Shown piece by piece: positions 1 through 8,047 of a stretch of DNA of 64,000 nucleotides. The translations under genes were made by a program, and so were the position numbers. This DNA comes from Chitinophaga vietnamensis. GTDB taxonomy: Bacteria; Bacteroidota; Bacteroidia; Chitinophagales; Chitinophagaceae. Where the stretch lies: NCBI RefSeq assembly GCF_902167635.1, contig NZ_CABHMS010000007.1:62001-126000 (forward strand). The letters run 5' to 3'. How positions within the stretch are numbered: the first letter of the stretch is position 1; each line of letters begins with the position of its first letter. A model generated the notes under the pieces. The model made no database searches, was not told the origin of the DNA, and saw only the letters and a program-made list of their open reading frames with translations.

Positions 1-369
1 AAATTCGGTCTGCCTACGCTCGACATCGACTGTGAATTTAAAGAGAATGAAAAGGCGATGCGTAAAGACATGCAGGAAAGCGCCAAGGAAATGCTGGAAG
101 CTGCCGGTCTGAAAAACGTATATGGTTACGATGGCGCGCCGCCTCCGGGCCACTGTATCCACGAGATGGGCACCGCGCGTATGGGCAAAGATCCGAAAAC
201 CTCTGTGCTCAATGGTTTCAACCAGGTGCATGACGCGAAGAATGTATTCATCAGCGATGGGGCCTGCATGGCTTCTTCCTCCTGCGTAAATCCTTCTATC
301 ACTTATATGGCCCTCACCGCCAGGGCCTGTGATCATGCCCTGAGTGAACTGAAGAAAGGAAATCTTTGA
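1..369 (+). CDS. C-terminal fragment of GMC oxidoreductase (inverted copy)
   Basis: This is an open frame from the window edge to a TGA at 367-369. It encodes 122 residues identical to the C-terminal end of the GMC oxidoreductase at 448-2145, including the HEMGTARMG and CVNPS motifs. It is cut at its 5' end by the window start. It exists only because 1-408 is the exact reverse complement of 409-816. A real inverted duplication is possible, but identity through both coding and non-coding sequence makes an assembly fold-back at a contig end more likely. I would not count it as a separate gene without read support. Confidence 0.45.
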   Translation, partial: KFGLPTLDIDCEFKENEKAMRKDMQESAKEMLEAAGLKNVYGYDGAPPPGHCIHEMGTARMGKDPKTSVLNGFNQVHDAKNVFISDGACMASSSCVNPSITYMALTARACDHALSELKKGNL

Positions 370-390
370 TCATTTGATTTATTTTAATTG

Positions 391-426
391 CATAAAGGCC
401 CCCGCGGTACCGCGGGGGCCTTTATG
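391..426. terminator. Symmetric GC-rich hairpin after the GMC operon
   Basis: An AAAGGCCCCCGCGG arm is followed directly by its complement CCGCGGGGGCCTTT. This is a strong stem with almost no loop, flanked by AT-rich sequence. It lies about 20 bp after the stop of the GMC gene at 448-2145 and would end the minus-strand operon. Because it sits on the axis of the larger palindrome, its own symmetry may be exaggerated by the fold-back. Confidence 0.7.
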
Positions 427-447
427 CAATTAAAATAAATCAAATGA

Positions 448-2145
448 TCAAAGATTTCCTTTCTTCAGTTCACTCAGGGCATGATCACAGGCCCTGGCGG
501 TGAGGGCCATATAAGTGATAGAAGGATTTACGCAGGAGGAAGAAGCCATGCAGGCCCCATCGCTGATGAATACATTCTTCGCGTCATGCACCTGGTTGAA
601 ACCATTGAGCACAGAGGTTTTCGGATCTTTGCCCATACGCGCGGTGCCCATCTCGTGGATACAGTGGCCCGGAGGCGGCGCGCCATCGTAACCATATACG
701 TTTTTCAGACCGGCAGCTTCCAGCATTTCCTTGGCGCTTTCCTGCATGTCTTTACGCATCGCCTTTTCATTCTCTTTAAATTCACAGTCGATGTCGAGCG
801 TAGGCAGACCGAATTTATCTTTTTTGTTTTTGTTGAGAGATACTTTATTCTCGTAATAAGGGAGATGCTCGCCCCATGAGCCGATGCCCATGCTCCAGTG
901 CCCAGGCACTTCCTGCGCAGCTTTGAGTTGTGCGCCGATGCCCTCCCAGCTGGTGCCGCGACCTCTTCCTGCGCCGCCCTGGTAGCCGAAGCCGCGCACA
1001 TAATCTTTGCGCAGCGTTTGTGCGTTCACGTTACGGAAGCGCGGGATATAGATACCATTGGGCCTGCGGCCTGCATCATAGTACTGATCTTCAAAACCAT
1101 CGAAATCACCGCCGGCGCCCACACCGAAATGATGATCCATCAGGTTATGGCCCAACTGGCCGCTGTCGTTACCAAACCCGTTCGGGAAGCGGTCGGACAC
1201 AGAGTTGAGCATGACCCAGGTGGTGCCCAGTGTAGAGGCATTCAGGAAAACGATCTTGGCGTAGTAGTCTACAGTTTGCTGTGTATGCGCATCCATCACG
1301 CGTACGCCGGTAGCTTTGCCTTTATCTTTATCGTACAAAACTTCCAGCACGATAGAATCCGGGCGCAGCGTGAGATTGCCGGTGGCGGCAGCGGCAGGCA
1401 ACGTAACGCCATTGCTGCTGAAATAGCCGGTGAATGGGCATCCGCGGGCGCAGAGGTTACGGAACTGGCAAGGTCCACGGTCTTTCATGCCTTTGGTCAG
1501 GTGCGCTACACGCCCGATGGTGATGATGCGGTCATTGAATTTTTCCTTGACGCGTGCCGCCACATGTTTCTCGAGGCAGTTCATTTCCATCGGCGGCAGA
1601 AACTCGCCATCAGGCAGCTGTGCCAGCCCTTCGTGCTGTCCGCTCACGCCAACGAATTTCTCCACGTATGAATACCAGGGTGCAATATCTTTATAACGGA
1701 TCGGCCAATCTACGCCGTGCCCGTCTTTTGCGTTCGCTTCAAAATCGAGGTCGCTCCAGCGATATACCTGACGGCCCCACATGAGGGAACGTCCGCCCAC
1801 ATGGTAGCCACGCAACCAGTTGAAGGGCTTCACTTCGTTGTAAGGATTTTCCAGGTCGTTCACCCAGTATTGCTGTGTGGCTTCATCGAAGGCATAGCAG
1901 CGGCTCTGGATGGGATGTTTCTCACGCATCTCGTTGGTATGATGCAGACGGTGGGGAAACTCCCAGGGAGCCATCATAGCAGTCTTGTAGTCTTTTACGT
2001 GCTCCACATTGCGGCCACGTTCCAGCACCAATGTTTTCAGGCCTTTCTCACAAAGCTCTTTAGCAGCCCATCCACCACTGATCCCCGACCCTACCACAAT
2101 GGCGTCATAAGTATTTTCTTTCTCAGCTTTTATATTAAGATTCAT
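448..2145 (-). CDS. GMC family oxidoreductase, paralog 1
   Basis: A 565-residue FAD-dependent alcohol or sugar dehydrogenase of the glucose-methanol-choline family, close in layout to the flavoprotein subunit of gluconate 2-dehydrogenase. The dinucleotide-binding motif VGSGISGGWAAKE is at residues 18-30. C226, C232 and C236 form a C-x5-C-x3-C motif like the iron-sulfur ligands of FAD glucose and fructose dehydrogenases. The expected catalytic pair is H497 (HEMG) and N540 (CVNPS). It has no signal peptide, so export, if any, would depend on the TAT-bearing partner at 4021-4596. It is the last gene of a three-gene minus-strand operon and a clear paralog of the gene upstream of it. The substrate cannot be read from sequence. 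Confidence 0.93.
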   Translation of the reverse strand: MNLNIKAEKENTYDAIVVGSGISGGWAAKELCEKGLKTLVLERGRNVEHVKDYKTAMMAPWEFPHRLHHTNEMREKHPIQSRCYAFDEATQQYWVNDLENPYNEVKPFNWLRGYHVGGRSLMWGRQVYRWSDLDFEANAKDGHGVDWPIRYKDIAPWYSYVEKFVGVSGQHEGLAQLPDGEFLPPMEMNCLEKHVAARVKEKFNDRIITIGRVAHLTKGMKDRGPCQFRNLCARGCPFTGYFSSNGVTLPAAAATGNLTLRPDSIVLEVLYDKDKGKATGVRVMDAHTQQTVDYYAKIVFLNASTLGTTWVMLNSVSDRFPNGFGNDSGQLGHNLMDHHFGVGAGGDFDGFEDQYYDAGRRPNGIYIPRFRNVNAQTLRKDYVRGFGYQGGAGRGRGTSWEGIGAQLKAAQEVPGHWSMGIGSWGEHLPYYENKVSLNKNKKDKFGLPTLDIDCEFKENEKAMRKDMQESAKEMLEAAGLKNVYGYDGAPPPGHCIHEMGTARMGKDPKTSVLNGFNQVHDAKNVFISDGACMASSSCVNPSITYMALTARACDHALSELKKGNL

Positions 2146-2159
2146 AAAACCATTTTGGA

Positions 2160-2257
2160 ATTTTGTTATTCGGTTATTTGATTATTTGGTTATTTAAACT
2201 CCGATGATAGTCCGGAAGTTTAAATAACCAAATAATCAAATAACCAAATAACAAAAT
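2160..2257. repeat. Long hairpin between the two GMC genes
   Basis: Two 40-bp arms (2160-2199 and 2218-2257) are complementary with one mismatch and enclose an 18-nt loop. The arms are made of 8-bp periodic units of the type GGTTATTT. The element fills almost all of the gap between the stop of one GMC gene (2260) and the start of the next (2145), inside what should be one operon. It could act as a partial terminator or a processing and stability element that sets the ratio of the two flavoproteins; that role is inference. Confidence 0.85.
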
Positions 2258-2259
2258 AA

Positions 2260-3957
2260 TTAGATGTTCCCTTTTTTAAGTTCTTTCACGGCGTAGTCGG
2301 CAGCGCGTGCAGTCAATGCCATGTAGGTCAGTGAAGGATTCACGCAGGCGGCGGAGGTCATGCAGGCGCCGTCTGTTACGAACACGTTCGGAACGGCGTG
2401 CAGTTGGTTGTTGCCATTGAGGACAGATGTTTTAGGATCGCGGCCCATGCGTGCGGTGCCCATCTCGTGGATCGCCATGCCTGGCCAGGAGCCATTGTCA
2501 TAGGTCTTCACGTTCTTGAGCCCTGCTGCTTCGAGCATTTCGGCGGCGTCGTTCATCATATCCACGCGCATTTTCTTTTCATTCTCTTTGAACTCCACAT
2601 CGAATTTGAGAACAGGCTGGCCCCATGCATCTTTGGTGGATGTGTCGAGGGTTACCTTGTTATCTTCATAAGGCAGACATTCGCCGAAACCGCCGAGGCC
2701 CATAGACCATTGGCCTGGTTCGGTAAGCATTTCTTTAAAGTCTTTACCCACGCCCATTTCAGCGATACCGCGCGCCCATCCGCCGCGGCCTGCGCCGCCC
2801 TGGTAGCCGAAGCCACGGAGGTAATCGCGCTTGTCGCTGCCGATGTTACGATAACGCGGAATATAGATACCGTTTGCACGGCGGCCGAAATAATATTTAT
2901 CATCATAGCCTTCTGCCGTGCCGGAAGCGCCGGTGCGGAAGTGGTGATCCATCAGGTTTTTACCCAGCTGGCCACTGTCGTTGCCTAATCCATTAGGGAA
3001 ACGGGTGGAGATGGAGTTCATCAGTACGAAGGTTGAACCGAGGGTAGAGCCATTTACGAAGATGATCTTCGCGTAATATTCTACCATTTCCTTGGTATGC
3101 TTGTCGATCACTTGCACGCCGGTAGCTTTGCCTTTTTTCTCATCGTAGATAATGGAGTGAACGATGGAATCGGGGCGCAGCGTGAGGTTGCCGGTAGCCA
3201 TGGCTGCGGGCAGCGTGGATGATTGCGTGCTGAAATAAGCGCCGAAGGGGCATCCGCGGCTGCACAGGTTGCGGAACTGGCATTTTTCACGGCCGGGCAA
3301 TGGTTGTGTGATGTTAGCCACACGCCCCATGGTGATGATACGGCCTTTGAATTTGCTTTCTACACTTTTCTTCACATCTTTCTCTACGCAGTTCATTTCC
3401 ATGGCGGGCATGAACTGGCCGTCGGGCAGCTGTGGCAGGCCTTCGCGCTGTCCGCTGATGCCGGCGAATTTTTCTACATAGTCGTACCAGGGCGCAATGT
3501 CCTTGTAGCGGATTGGCCAATCCACGGCGATGCCATCTTTCAGGTTCGCTTCAAAATCGATATCGCTCCAGCGGTACGATTGGCGACCCCACATGATGGA
3601 TTTGCCACCTACGATATCCGGGCGGTACCAGTCGAAGCGTTTCACTTCGTTATATGGACTCTGGGAATCGTTGATCCAGTATTTTTCGTTGTGTTCACTA
3701 TAAGGATAGTCGCGGCTCAGCTTGGGATGCGTTTCGCGTTGATCAACGGTGATACGTCCGCGGTGGGGGAACTCCCAGGGATCTTTAGTGGCGGTGTCGT
3801 AGTCTTTCACATGCTCGAGCTTTTTACCACGGTCCAGCATCAGCACTTTCAGGCCTTTTTCGGTCAATTCTTTGGCGGCCCATCCACCACTCACACCCGA
3901 ACCGATAACGATGGCATCGTAGGTGTTTTGCTCTTGCGCTTTTATATTCAAATTCAT
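2260..3957 (-). CDS. GMC family oxidoreductase, paralog 2
   Basis: A 565-residue paralog of the preceding entry, with the same length and domain order. The FAD motif IGSGVSGGWAAKE is near residues 18-30. The C-x5-C-x3-C motif is kept (CQFRNLCSRGC, about residues 226-236), and so are the C-terminal HEMGTARMG and CVNPS catalytic motifs. It is the second gene of the operon, 63 bp after the TAT-bearing small subunit. The pair probably arose by tandem duplication. Keeping all cofactor and catalytic motifs in both suggests two active enzymes with different substrates rather than one decaying copy. No cytochrome c subunit is visible here, so the electron acceptor is unknown. Confidence 0.93.
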   Translation of the reverse strand: MNLNIKAQEQNTYDAIVIGSGVSGGWAAKELTEKGLKVLMLDRGKKLEHVKDYDTATKDPWEFPHRGRITVDQRETHPKLSRDYPYSEHNEKYWINDSQSPYNEVKRFDWYRPDIVGGKSIMWGRQSYRWSDIDFEANLKDGIAVDWPIRYKDIAPWYDYVEKFAGISGQREGLPQLPDGQFMPAMEMNCVEKDVKKSVESKFKGRIITMGRVANITQPLPGREKCQFRNLCSRGCPFGAYFSTQSSTLPAAMATGNLTLRPDSIVHSIIYDEKKGKATGVQVIDKHTKEMVEYYAKIIFVNGSTLGSTFVLMNSISTRFPNGLGNDSGQLGKNLMDHHFRTGASGTAEGYDDKYYFGRRANGIYIPRYRNIGSDKRDYLRGFGYQGGAGRGGWARGIAEMGVGKDFKEMLTEPGQWSMGLGGFGECLPYEDNKVTLDTSTKDAWGQPVLKFDVEFKENEKKMRVDMMNDAAEMLEAAGLKNVKTYDNGSWPGMAIHEMGTARMGRDPKTSVLNGNNQLHAVPNVFVTDGACMTSAACVNPSLTYMALTARAADYAVKELKKGNI

Positions 3958-4020
3958 GGAATGTCTTTTTAAGGAGATGTAATGTAATAACGTGGACGGC
4001 TATATGAAGATAACCGCGGA

Positions 4021-4596
4021 TCAGACCGCCCAGGCTTTATCACCTTTTTTATAAGGGATGCAACCTTCGAATTTGCCGGGCACCGGCACATAGCGCAATG
4101 CTTTGGTAGCCCCGGGTTCGGAGGTGAAATACCCCAGCAGGGTCAGCTCTTTCAGATACTGGAAGTAATGGGTAGGATCGCCCTCTTTTTTGTCCTTACG
4201 TTTGTTGTATTCAACGCGTTCCTTGTCGATATCTGTCAGGAGCTGCGTGCGTTGATCCGGTGTAAGGTCCATGAAAGTCTTCTTGAATTTCTTATCGCTG
4301 GCCTCGTCGATCTTTTTCAATCCCTGGAGGAATACCTCCTGGTCTGATTTTTTGTAGCAATCGTTCATCATGGTGATGATGAAATCGTCTACTTTCGCCG
4401 CTTTGGCGCCGGGCGTATCGGTGGTGGGTATGATCGTTTCCGCTATTTCTGCCAGCAACGCTTTGGTTTGTGGCTTATTGAGTTCATAGTTTTTCGGTGC
4501 GGAACCTGTGCAGCTCTCCAGAGCTGATAACGTGGAAGCGGAAATGGCTGTACCCAACAAAATCGCCACATTCCTGATTGCGTCTCTTCTGTGCAT
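4021..4596 (-). CDS. Gluconate 2-dehydrogenase subunit 3-like TAT lipoprotein
   Basis: A 191-residue small subunit that usually pairs with GMC flavoproteins and carries them out through the TAT pathway. The ATG at 4596 is preferred over an in-frame TTG 30 bp upstream because it places the twin-arginine motif at the very N terminus (MHRRDAIRNVAILL). A hydrophobic stretch follows, then LESC, a plausible lipobox. The body is charged and helical, as in the Gluconate_2-dh3 family. It is the first gene of the operon with the two GMC genes. The likely role is to help fold or export the flavoprotein and hold it at the membrane or in the periplasm. Confidence 0.88.
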   Translation of the reverse strand: MHRRDAIRNVAILLGTAISASTLSALESCTGSAPKNYELNKPQTKALLAEIAETIIPTTDTPGAKAAKVDDFIITMMNDCYKKSDQEVFLQGLKKIDEASDKKFKKTFMDLTPDQRTQLLTDIDKERVEYNKRKDKKEGDPTHYFQYLKELTLLGYFTSEPGATKALRYVPVPGKFEGCIPYKKGDKAWAV

Positions 4597-4684
4597 AAAT
4601 AGTAAATTGATTTGACCTTTGGACAAGTTTCAAAAAAATTCTCTAAAATCCAAATTAATATTAAATAAGAACGTATCTAAAAAC

Positions 4685-4719
4685 AAAGGGGTGGACTACT
4701 GACCGTTGTCCACCCCTTT
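4685..4719 (-). terminator. Terminator after the L,D-transpeptidase gene
   Basis: A 12-bp stem (AAAGGGGTGGAC with its complement) and an 11-nt loop lie 25 bp past the stop of the gene at 4744-5493. On the minus strand it is followed by a T-rich run. Confidence 0.8.
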
Positions 4720-4743
4720 GTTGATATATCTGAAAAACTCAGC

Positions 4744-5493
4744 TTACATAATATATTTGCCTTTGTCGTCGATGAGCACTACCGGCAGGCGGTGATGCTT
4801 TTCGAAATAATCGTAGGCAGTTTTCAATTCTACCCAGAATTGCTGGGAAGAATTATCATTGAGCGATACCGTACCAAGATAATCCATAGAACGAACATTA
4901 CCGAACTTCACGGGGAACACATGCACAGGAATGAAATCCTGGCCGGCATTCTTGGCATTCACCGCGAGGATGTACACCTCGTCGATAAATTCGTCTGTCA
5001 GCGGGATACAGCCAACGGTAATACAGTTACCATGGATATAAATTTCGCTGCCCGGTTTTTTCGGGTCACTCAGGATACGGTCGGAAAAGTTAGGATAATT
5101 GATGCCGAGCGACAGATGATAATTGCTGTTTGGATTGAAATCATTGATATAATAAAATCCTTCCGGCACCTGGCGGTCGCCTTCCTTACGTTTCGGCCCC
5201 ATTCTTCCGGAGAGCGTGCACACCCGGTAGGACTTGAAAAGACGGAAAGTGTCTGTTGCATTGTTTTTCACCCAGATCTCCATTTCGCTGTCGAGCTTGA
5301 AGGAACGGATGAAAATATATTTTGCGGGATAAGTCAGTCCTTTCTTCTCAAATTCTTTTTTCAGCAGTTCTTCCTTTTCGCGGTAAGCCTCTCCTACCTT
5401 GGGAAACATTTTTTGGTTATCGAGGAAGGATTGCTGGGCAAATAAACTGCCGCCTGTCAATATCATCATCAGGACGAGAACAAGTCGCTTCAT
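4744..5493 (-). CDS. Murein L,D-transpeptidase family protein (YkuD domain)
   Basis: A 249-residue secreted protein. An N-terminal signal peptide (MKRLVLVLMMILTGGSLFAQ) is followed by a helical segment and an L,D-transpeptidase catalytic domain. The signature HGNCITVGCIPL places the active-site cysteine at C162 and the conserved histidine at H154. Such enzymes form or edit 3-3 peptidoglycan cross-links or attach proteins to peptidoglycan. The domain arrangement resembles the YafK group. Its own terminator follows, so it is probably transcribed apart from the GMC operon. Its exact reaction is not determined by sequence. Confidence 0.9.
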   Translation of the reverse strand: MKRLVLVLMMILTGGSLFAQQSFLDNQKMFPKVGEAYREKEELLKKEFEKKGLTYPAKYIFIRSFKLDSEMEIWVKNNATDTFRLFKSYRVCTLSGRMGPKRKEGDRQVPEGFYYINDFNPNSNYHLSLGINYPNFSDRILSDPKKPGSEIYIHGNCITVGCIPLTDEFIDEVYILAVNAKNAGQDFIPVHVFPVKFGNVRSMDYLGTVSLNDNSSQQFWVELKTAYDYFEKHHRLPVVLIDDKGKYIM

Positions 5494-5516
5494 ATCAAAT
5501 ACAACAAATTTAAATT

Positions 5517-5705
5517 TTATACCAGGTTGATGTAGGCCAGGAAAAATAACAACAGTGCTAAGATAATATAAATCACTATACTTACTTTTTTACTGGCAAA
5601 TCTTAACAGGTAATGTTTGTGACCTTGATAGATAAGAATTGCCGTAAAAGCCTGAAAAACTCCACCCAACAGAAACAAAATTCCAAACAGCGTTTGATTG
5701 GTCAT
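5517..5705 (-). CDS. Small two-helix membrane protein
   Basis: A 62-residue protein with two hydrophobic helices (about residues 6-26 and 41-61) joined by a short basic loop, KHYLLRFASKK. It lies 23 bp upstream of the L,D-transpeptidase gene on the same strand, so the two are probably cotranscribed. I do not recognise a family. The loop charge suggests both ends lie outside the cytoplasm. Length and hydrophobicity favour a real gene, but no functional claim is possible. Confidence 0.6.
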   Translation of the reverse strand: MTNQTLFGILFLLGGVFQAFTAILIYQGHKHYLLRFASKKVSIVIYIILALLLFFLAYINLV

Positions 5706-5765
5706 AGAAAAAAACGAAACAATTACTGGTTATATTGCCTGTAAAGTTAAGTCATTCTTCTTTCA

Positions 5766-6575
5766 CTACAACTTTGCCCATTCCAGTTTTACGATTCCCT
5801 GATCTGCACCGGAGTTATAGGTAGCGCGAACAGGGTAGCGTCCGGCATACGTATATACGTAGGTGTTGGTGATCACGCGGGAGGAATGCGGCGTGCTTAA
5901 ATTCTCGGACAGGATGTTGTGCGCCGAGAGGTTGGCTGCATTGGCATCCAGCACAAAAGCGAGTGCAGGTTGCTGCAATTGCGGGTTCTGACGGTCGTCG
6001 TAAGTGTAGTTAATGCTGGAAGTGTTCACAAATTTGCTATAGCCGGGCTGTTTGCCGTAATTGTCCATGCGTTCCACATCGCCTTTGTCGTTCCAGGTAA
6101 ATTGCTGATAACCGCTGTTTTCCCAGGCGCCTTTGCCGGGCACTTTGCTGAACTGGTAACGGAAGGCCAGTCTGCCATTGGCATCATATGCCAGTGAATC
6201 GTAGGTGTACACGGCATTATCGCGATAGAAGCTCACTTTCGCGATCTTGTCGCTGCCTTGTACATAGTCATAAGCCGCGTAAAGGTCGCCAGAACTGGCG
6301 TTCTCATCATCTGCGAGCATTGTCTTTACAAGATGGCCATTTTCGTACACCGGCAATGTAACGTCGGTGTAGCTGGCATTCTCTGTTTTGTGATGCTGCA
6401 CGATCTTCCGGATGGTTTTGTCACTGTTGTATTCCAGCGTAGTCTGGCCGGAAGCGGAAGAGATCTTTTTCAGGTAAGTACCTGATGTGCCATCGTCATT
6501 TTTAAATGAAGACATAAAAGTTACGGAGGCCAGCAGCATGGCGCAGGCAACCCCGTGGGTAACTGTTTTGTGCAT
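5766..6575 (-). CDS. Secreted YD-repeat-like protein of unknown function
   Basis: A 269-residue exported protein starting MHKTVTHGVACAMLLASVTF, a probable signal peptide. The mature part has repeated short beta-hairpin motifs of the type YNSDKTIRKI, YDANGRLAFRYQF and TWNDKGDVERMDNYG. These resemble YD/RHS-like repeats and the DUF4595 proteins common in Bacteroidota. No catalytic motif is visible. A structural or binding role at the cell surface is possible. It sits 60 bp upstream of the small membrane protein gene on the same strand. Confidence 0.72.
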   Translation of the reverse strand: MHKTVTHGVACAMLLASVTFMSSFKNDDGTSGTYLKKISSASGQTTLEYNSDKTIRKIVQHHKTENASYTDVTLPVYENGHLVKTMLADDENASSGDLYAAYDYVQGSDKIAKVSFYRDNAVYTYDSLAYDANGRLAFRYQFSKVPGKGAWENSGYQQFTWNDKGDVERMDNYGKQPGYSKFVNTSSINYTYDDRQNPQLQQPALAFVLDANAANLSAHNILSENLSTPHSSRVITNTYVYTYAGRYPVRATYNSGADQGIVKLEWAKL

Positions 6576-6760
6576 AGGTTATGATTTTTTTTGAAATGCG
6601 TACTCTCGTTCACAAAATTATGCCAAAGCCTGCCTGTTGAACCCTGTAAACTCGTTATTAATATGTTAATCGGCCGCCATCTCATCCATATACCCCGTCT
6701 TATATTTATCTCTATTTATATATTAAAAGTAATAATAATTTATTTAAAATAATAAAAAAA

Positions 6761-6788
6761 ATCCGTTCCGGTCAGAGCCGGAACGGAT
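6761..6788 (-). terminator. Terminator after hppD
   Basis: A 10-bp stem (ATCCGTTCCG and its complement) with an 8-nt loop lies about 80 bp past the hppD stop. On the minus strand it is followed by a run of seven T, a standard intrinsic terminator. Confidence 0.85.
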
Positions 6789-6870
6789 TAGCAGGCTGAA
6801 ATTTGTTGTAACCTTTCAGCGGAATTTAAGGGTTATTCAACAGGTAGCGTAACAAACGAAAAACATTGCA

Positions 6871-8010
6871 TCAGAGGTTGCCACGCAGCGCCTGTTCCCT
6901 TTCAATGGATTCAAACAAAGCCTTGAAATTGCCTTTACCAAAAGACTGCGCCCCTTTACGCTGAATAATTTCAAAGAAAACAGTCGGCCTGTCCTGGATA
7001 GGCTTGGTAAAGATCTGCAGCAGGTATCCCTCATCATCCCGGTCTACCAGGATACCCAGCTCCTGCAACGGCGCTACCTGCTCATCGATCTTGCCCACCC
7101 TGTCGAGCAGCGTTTCATAATAAGAGGCCGGCACCTTCAGGAATTCCACGCCACGCTGCTGCAGTTCAGACACCGTGTGGATAATATCGTTGGTGGCGAT
7201 GGCCACGTGCTGTACGCCCGGACCGCCATAAAAATCAAGGTACTCCTCGATCTGCGATTTCTTCTTTCCTTCGGCAGGCTCGTTGATCGGGAATTTCACA
7301 CGGCCATTGCCATTGCTCATTACTTTGCTCATGAGCGCAGAATATTCCGTAGAGATATCTTTATCATCAAAGGAGATGAGATTGCGGAAGCCCATGGTGC
7401 GCTCGTAGAATTCTACCCAGGTATTCATTTCATTCCAACCCACATTGCCTACGCAGTGATCTACATATTGAAGACCGGTATCAGTGGGGTTGTAAGCTGT
7501 TTTCCATTCCTTGTAACCCGGCAGGAAAAGGCCTTTGTAATTTTTGCGTTCTACAAATATGTGCACGGTATCGCCATAGGTATGAATACCGCTGCGCACT
7601 ACTTCGCCGAATTCATCTTTCTCTACAACCGGCTCCAGGTATGGTTTGGCGCCGCGTTTCACGGTTTCTTCAAAAGCGGAACGGGCATCATCTACCCAAA
7701 GCGCCAGCACTTTTACGCCGTCGCCATGTTCGGCGATGTGGCGGGCCATCTCATTGTCCGGCTGCAAGGGCGTGGTGAGCACAAAGCGCAGTTTGTTCTG
7801 CACAAGCACATAGGAGGCGCGGTCTTTCACGCCGGTTTCGGGGCCTGCATAGGCTACCGACTGAAAACCGAAAGCGGTCTTATAATAATGTGCCGCCTGT
7901 TTGGCATTGCCTACATAGAATTCTACATAGTCGGTACCATTGAGCGGTAAAAAATCCTGCTGACCCGTAAGGCTGGAAGCATTTACTGTTGCTGTTTCCA
8001 TGACGTTCAA
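6871..8010 (-). CDS. hppD: 4-hydroxyphenylpyruvate dioxygenase
   Basis: A 379-residue non-haem iron enzyme that converts 4-hydroxyphenylpyruvate to homogentisate in tyrosine breakdown. It has two vicinal-oxygen-chelate folds. The three iron ligands are visible as H185 (VDHCVGN), H268 (VQHVAIAT) and E347 (FFEIIQRKG). The C-terminal motif GNFKALFESIEREQ is typical of the family. It lies 37 bp after hmgA on the same strand, so the two steps are cotranscribed. A second in-frame ATG sits three codons in, so the exact start is open by a few residues. Substrate assignment is firm. Confidence 0.97.
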   Translation of the reverse strand: MNVMETATVNASSLTGQQDFLPLNGTDYVEFYVGNAKQAAHYYKTAFGFQSVAYAGPETGVKDRASYVLVQNKLRFVLTTPLQPDNEMARHIAEHGDGVKVLALWVDDARSAFEETVKRGAKPYLEPVVEKDEFGEVVRSGIHTYGDTVHIFVERKNYKGLFLPGYKEWKTAYNPTDTGLQYVDHCVGNVGWNEMNTWVEFYERTMGFRNLISFDDKDISTEYSALMSKVMSNGNGRVKFPINEPAEGKKKSQIEEYLDFYGGPGVQHVAIATNDIIHTVSELQQRGVEFLKVPASYYETLLDRVGKIDEQVAPLQELGILVDRDDEGYLLQIFTKPIQDRPTVFFEIIQRKGAQSFGKGNFKALFESIEREQALRGNL

Positions 8011-8047
8011 ATTGTTTTGGTTTTAATAATGTTGGTTGGTATTTGAC

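Larger units (their letters stand above)
1..816. repeat. Perfect 816-bp palindrome at the window edge
   Basis: Positions 1-408 are the exact reverse complement of 409-816, with the axis between 408 and 409 inside GGTACC. The axis lies in the middle of a GC-rich terminator stem. The palindrome ends where the window starts, so its true left extent cannot be seen. Either a sequencing or assembly fold-back primed at the hairpin, or a very recent inverted duplication, would give this structure. Confidence 0.95.

Noticed and set aside
448-2145. Long frames on the plus strand opposite the GMC, thr, clpB and RND genes
   Set aside because: They are antisense shadows of strongly supported genes with clear motifs and codon use on the other strand.
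2260-3957. Second GMC gene as a decaying duplicate
   Set aside because: All cofactor and catalytic motifs and the full length are intact, so it is a working paralog rather than a pseudogene.
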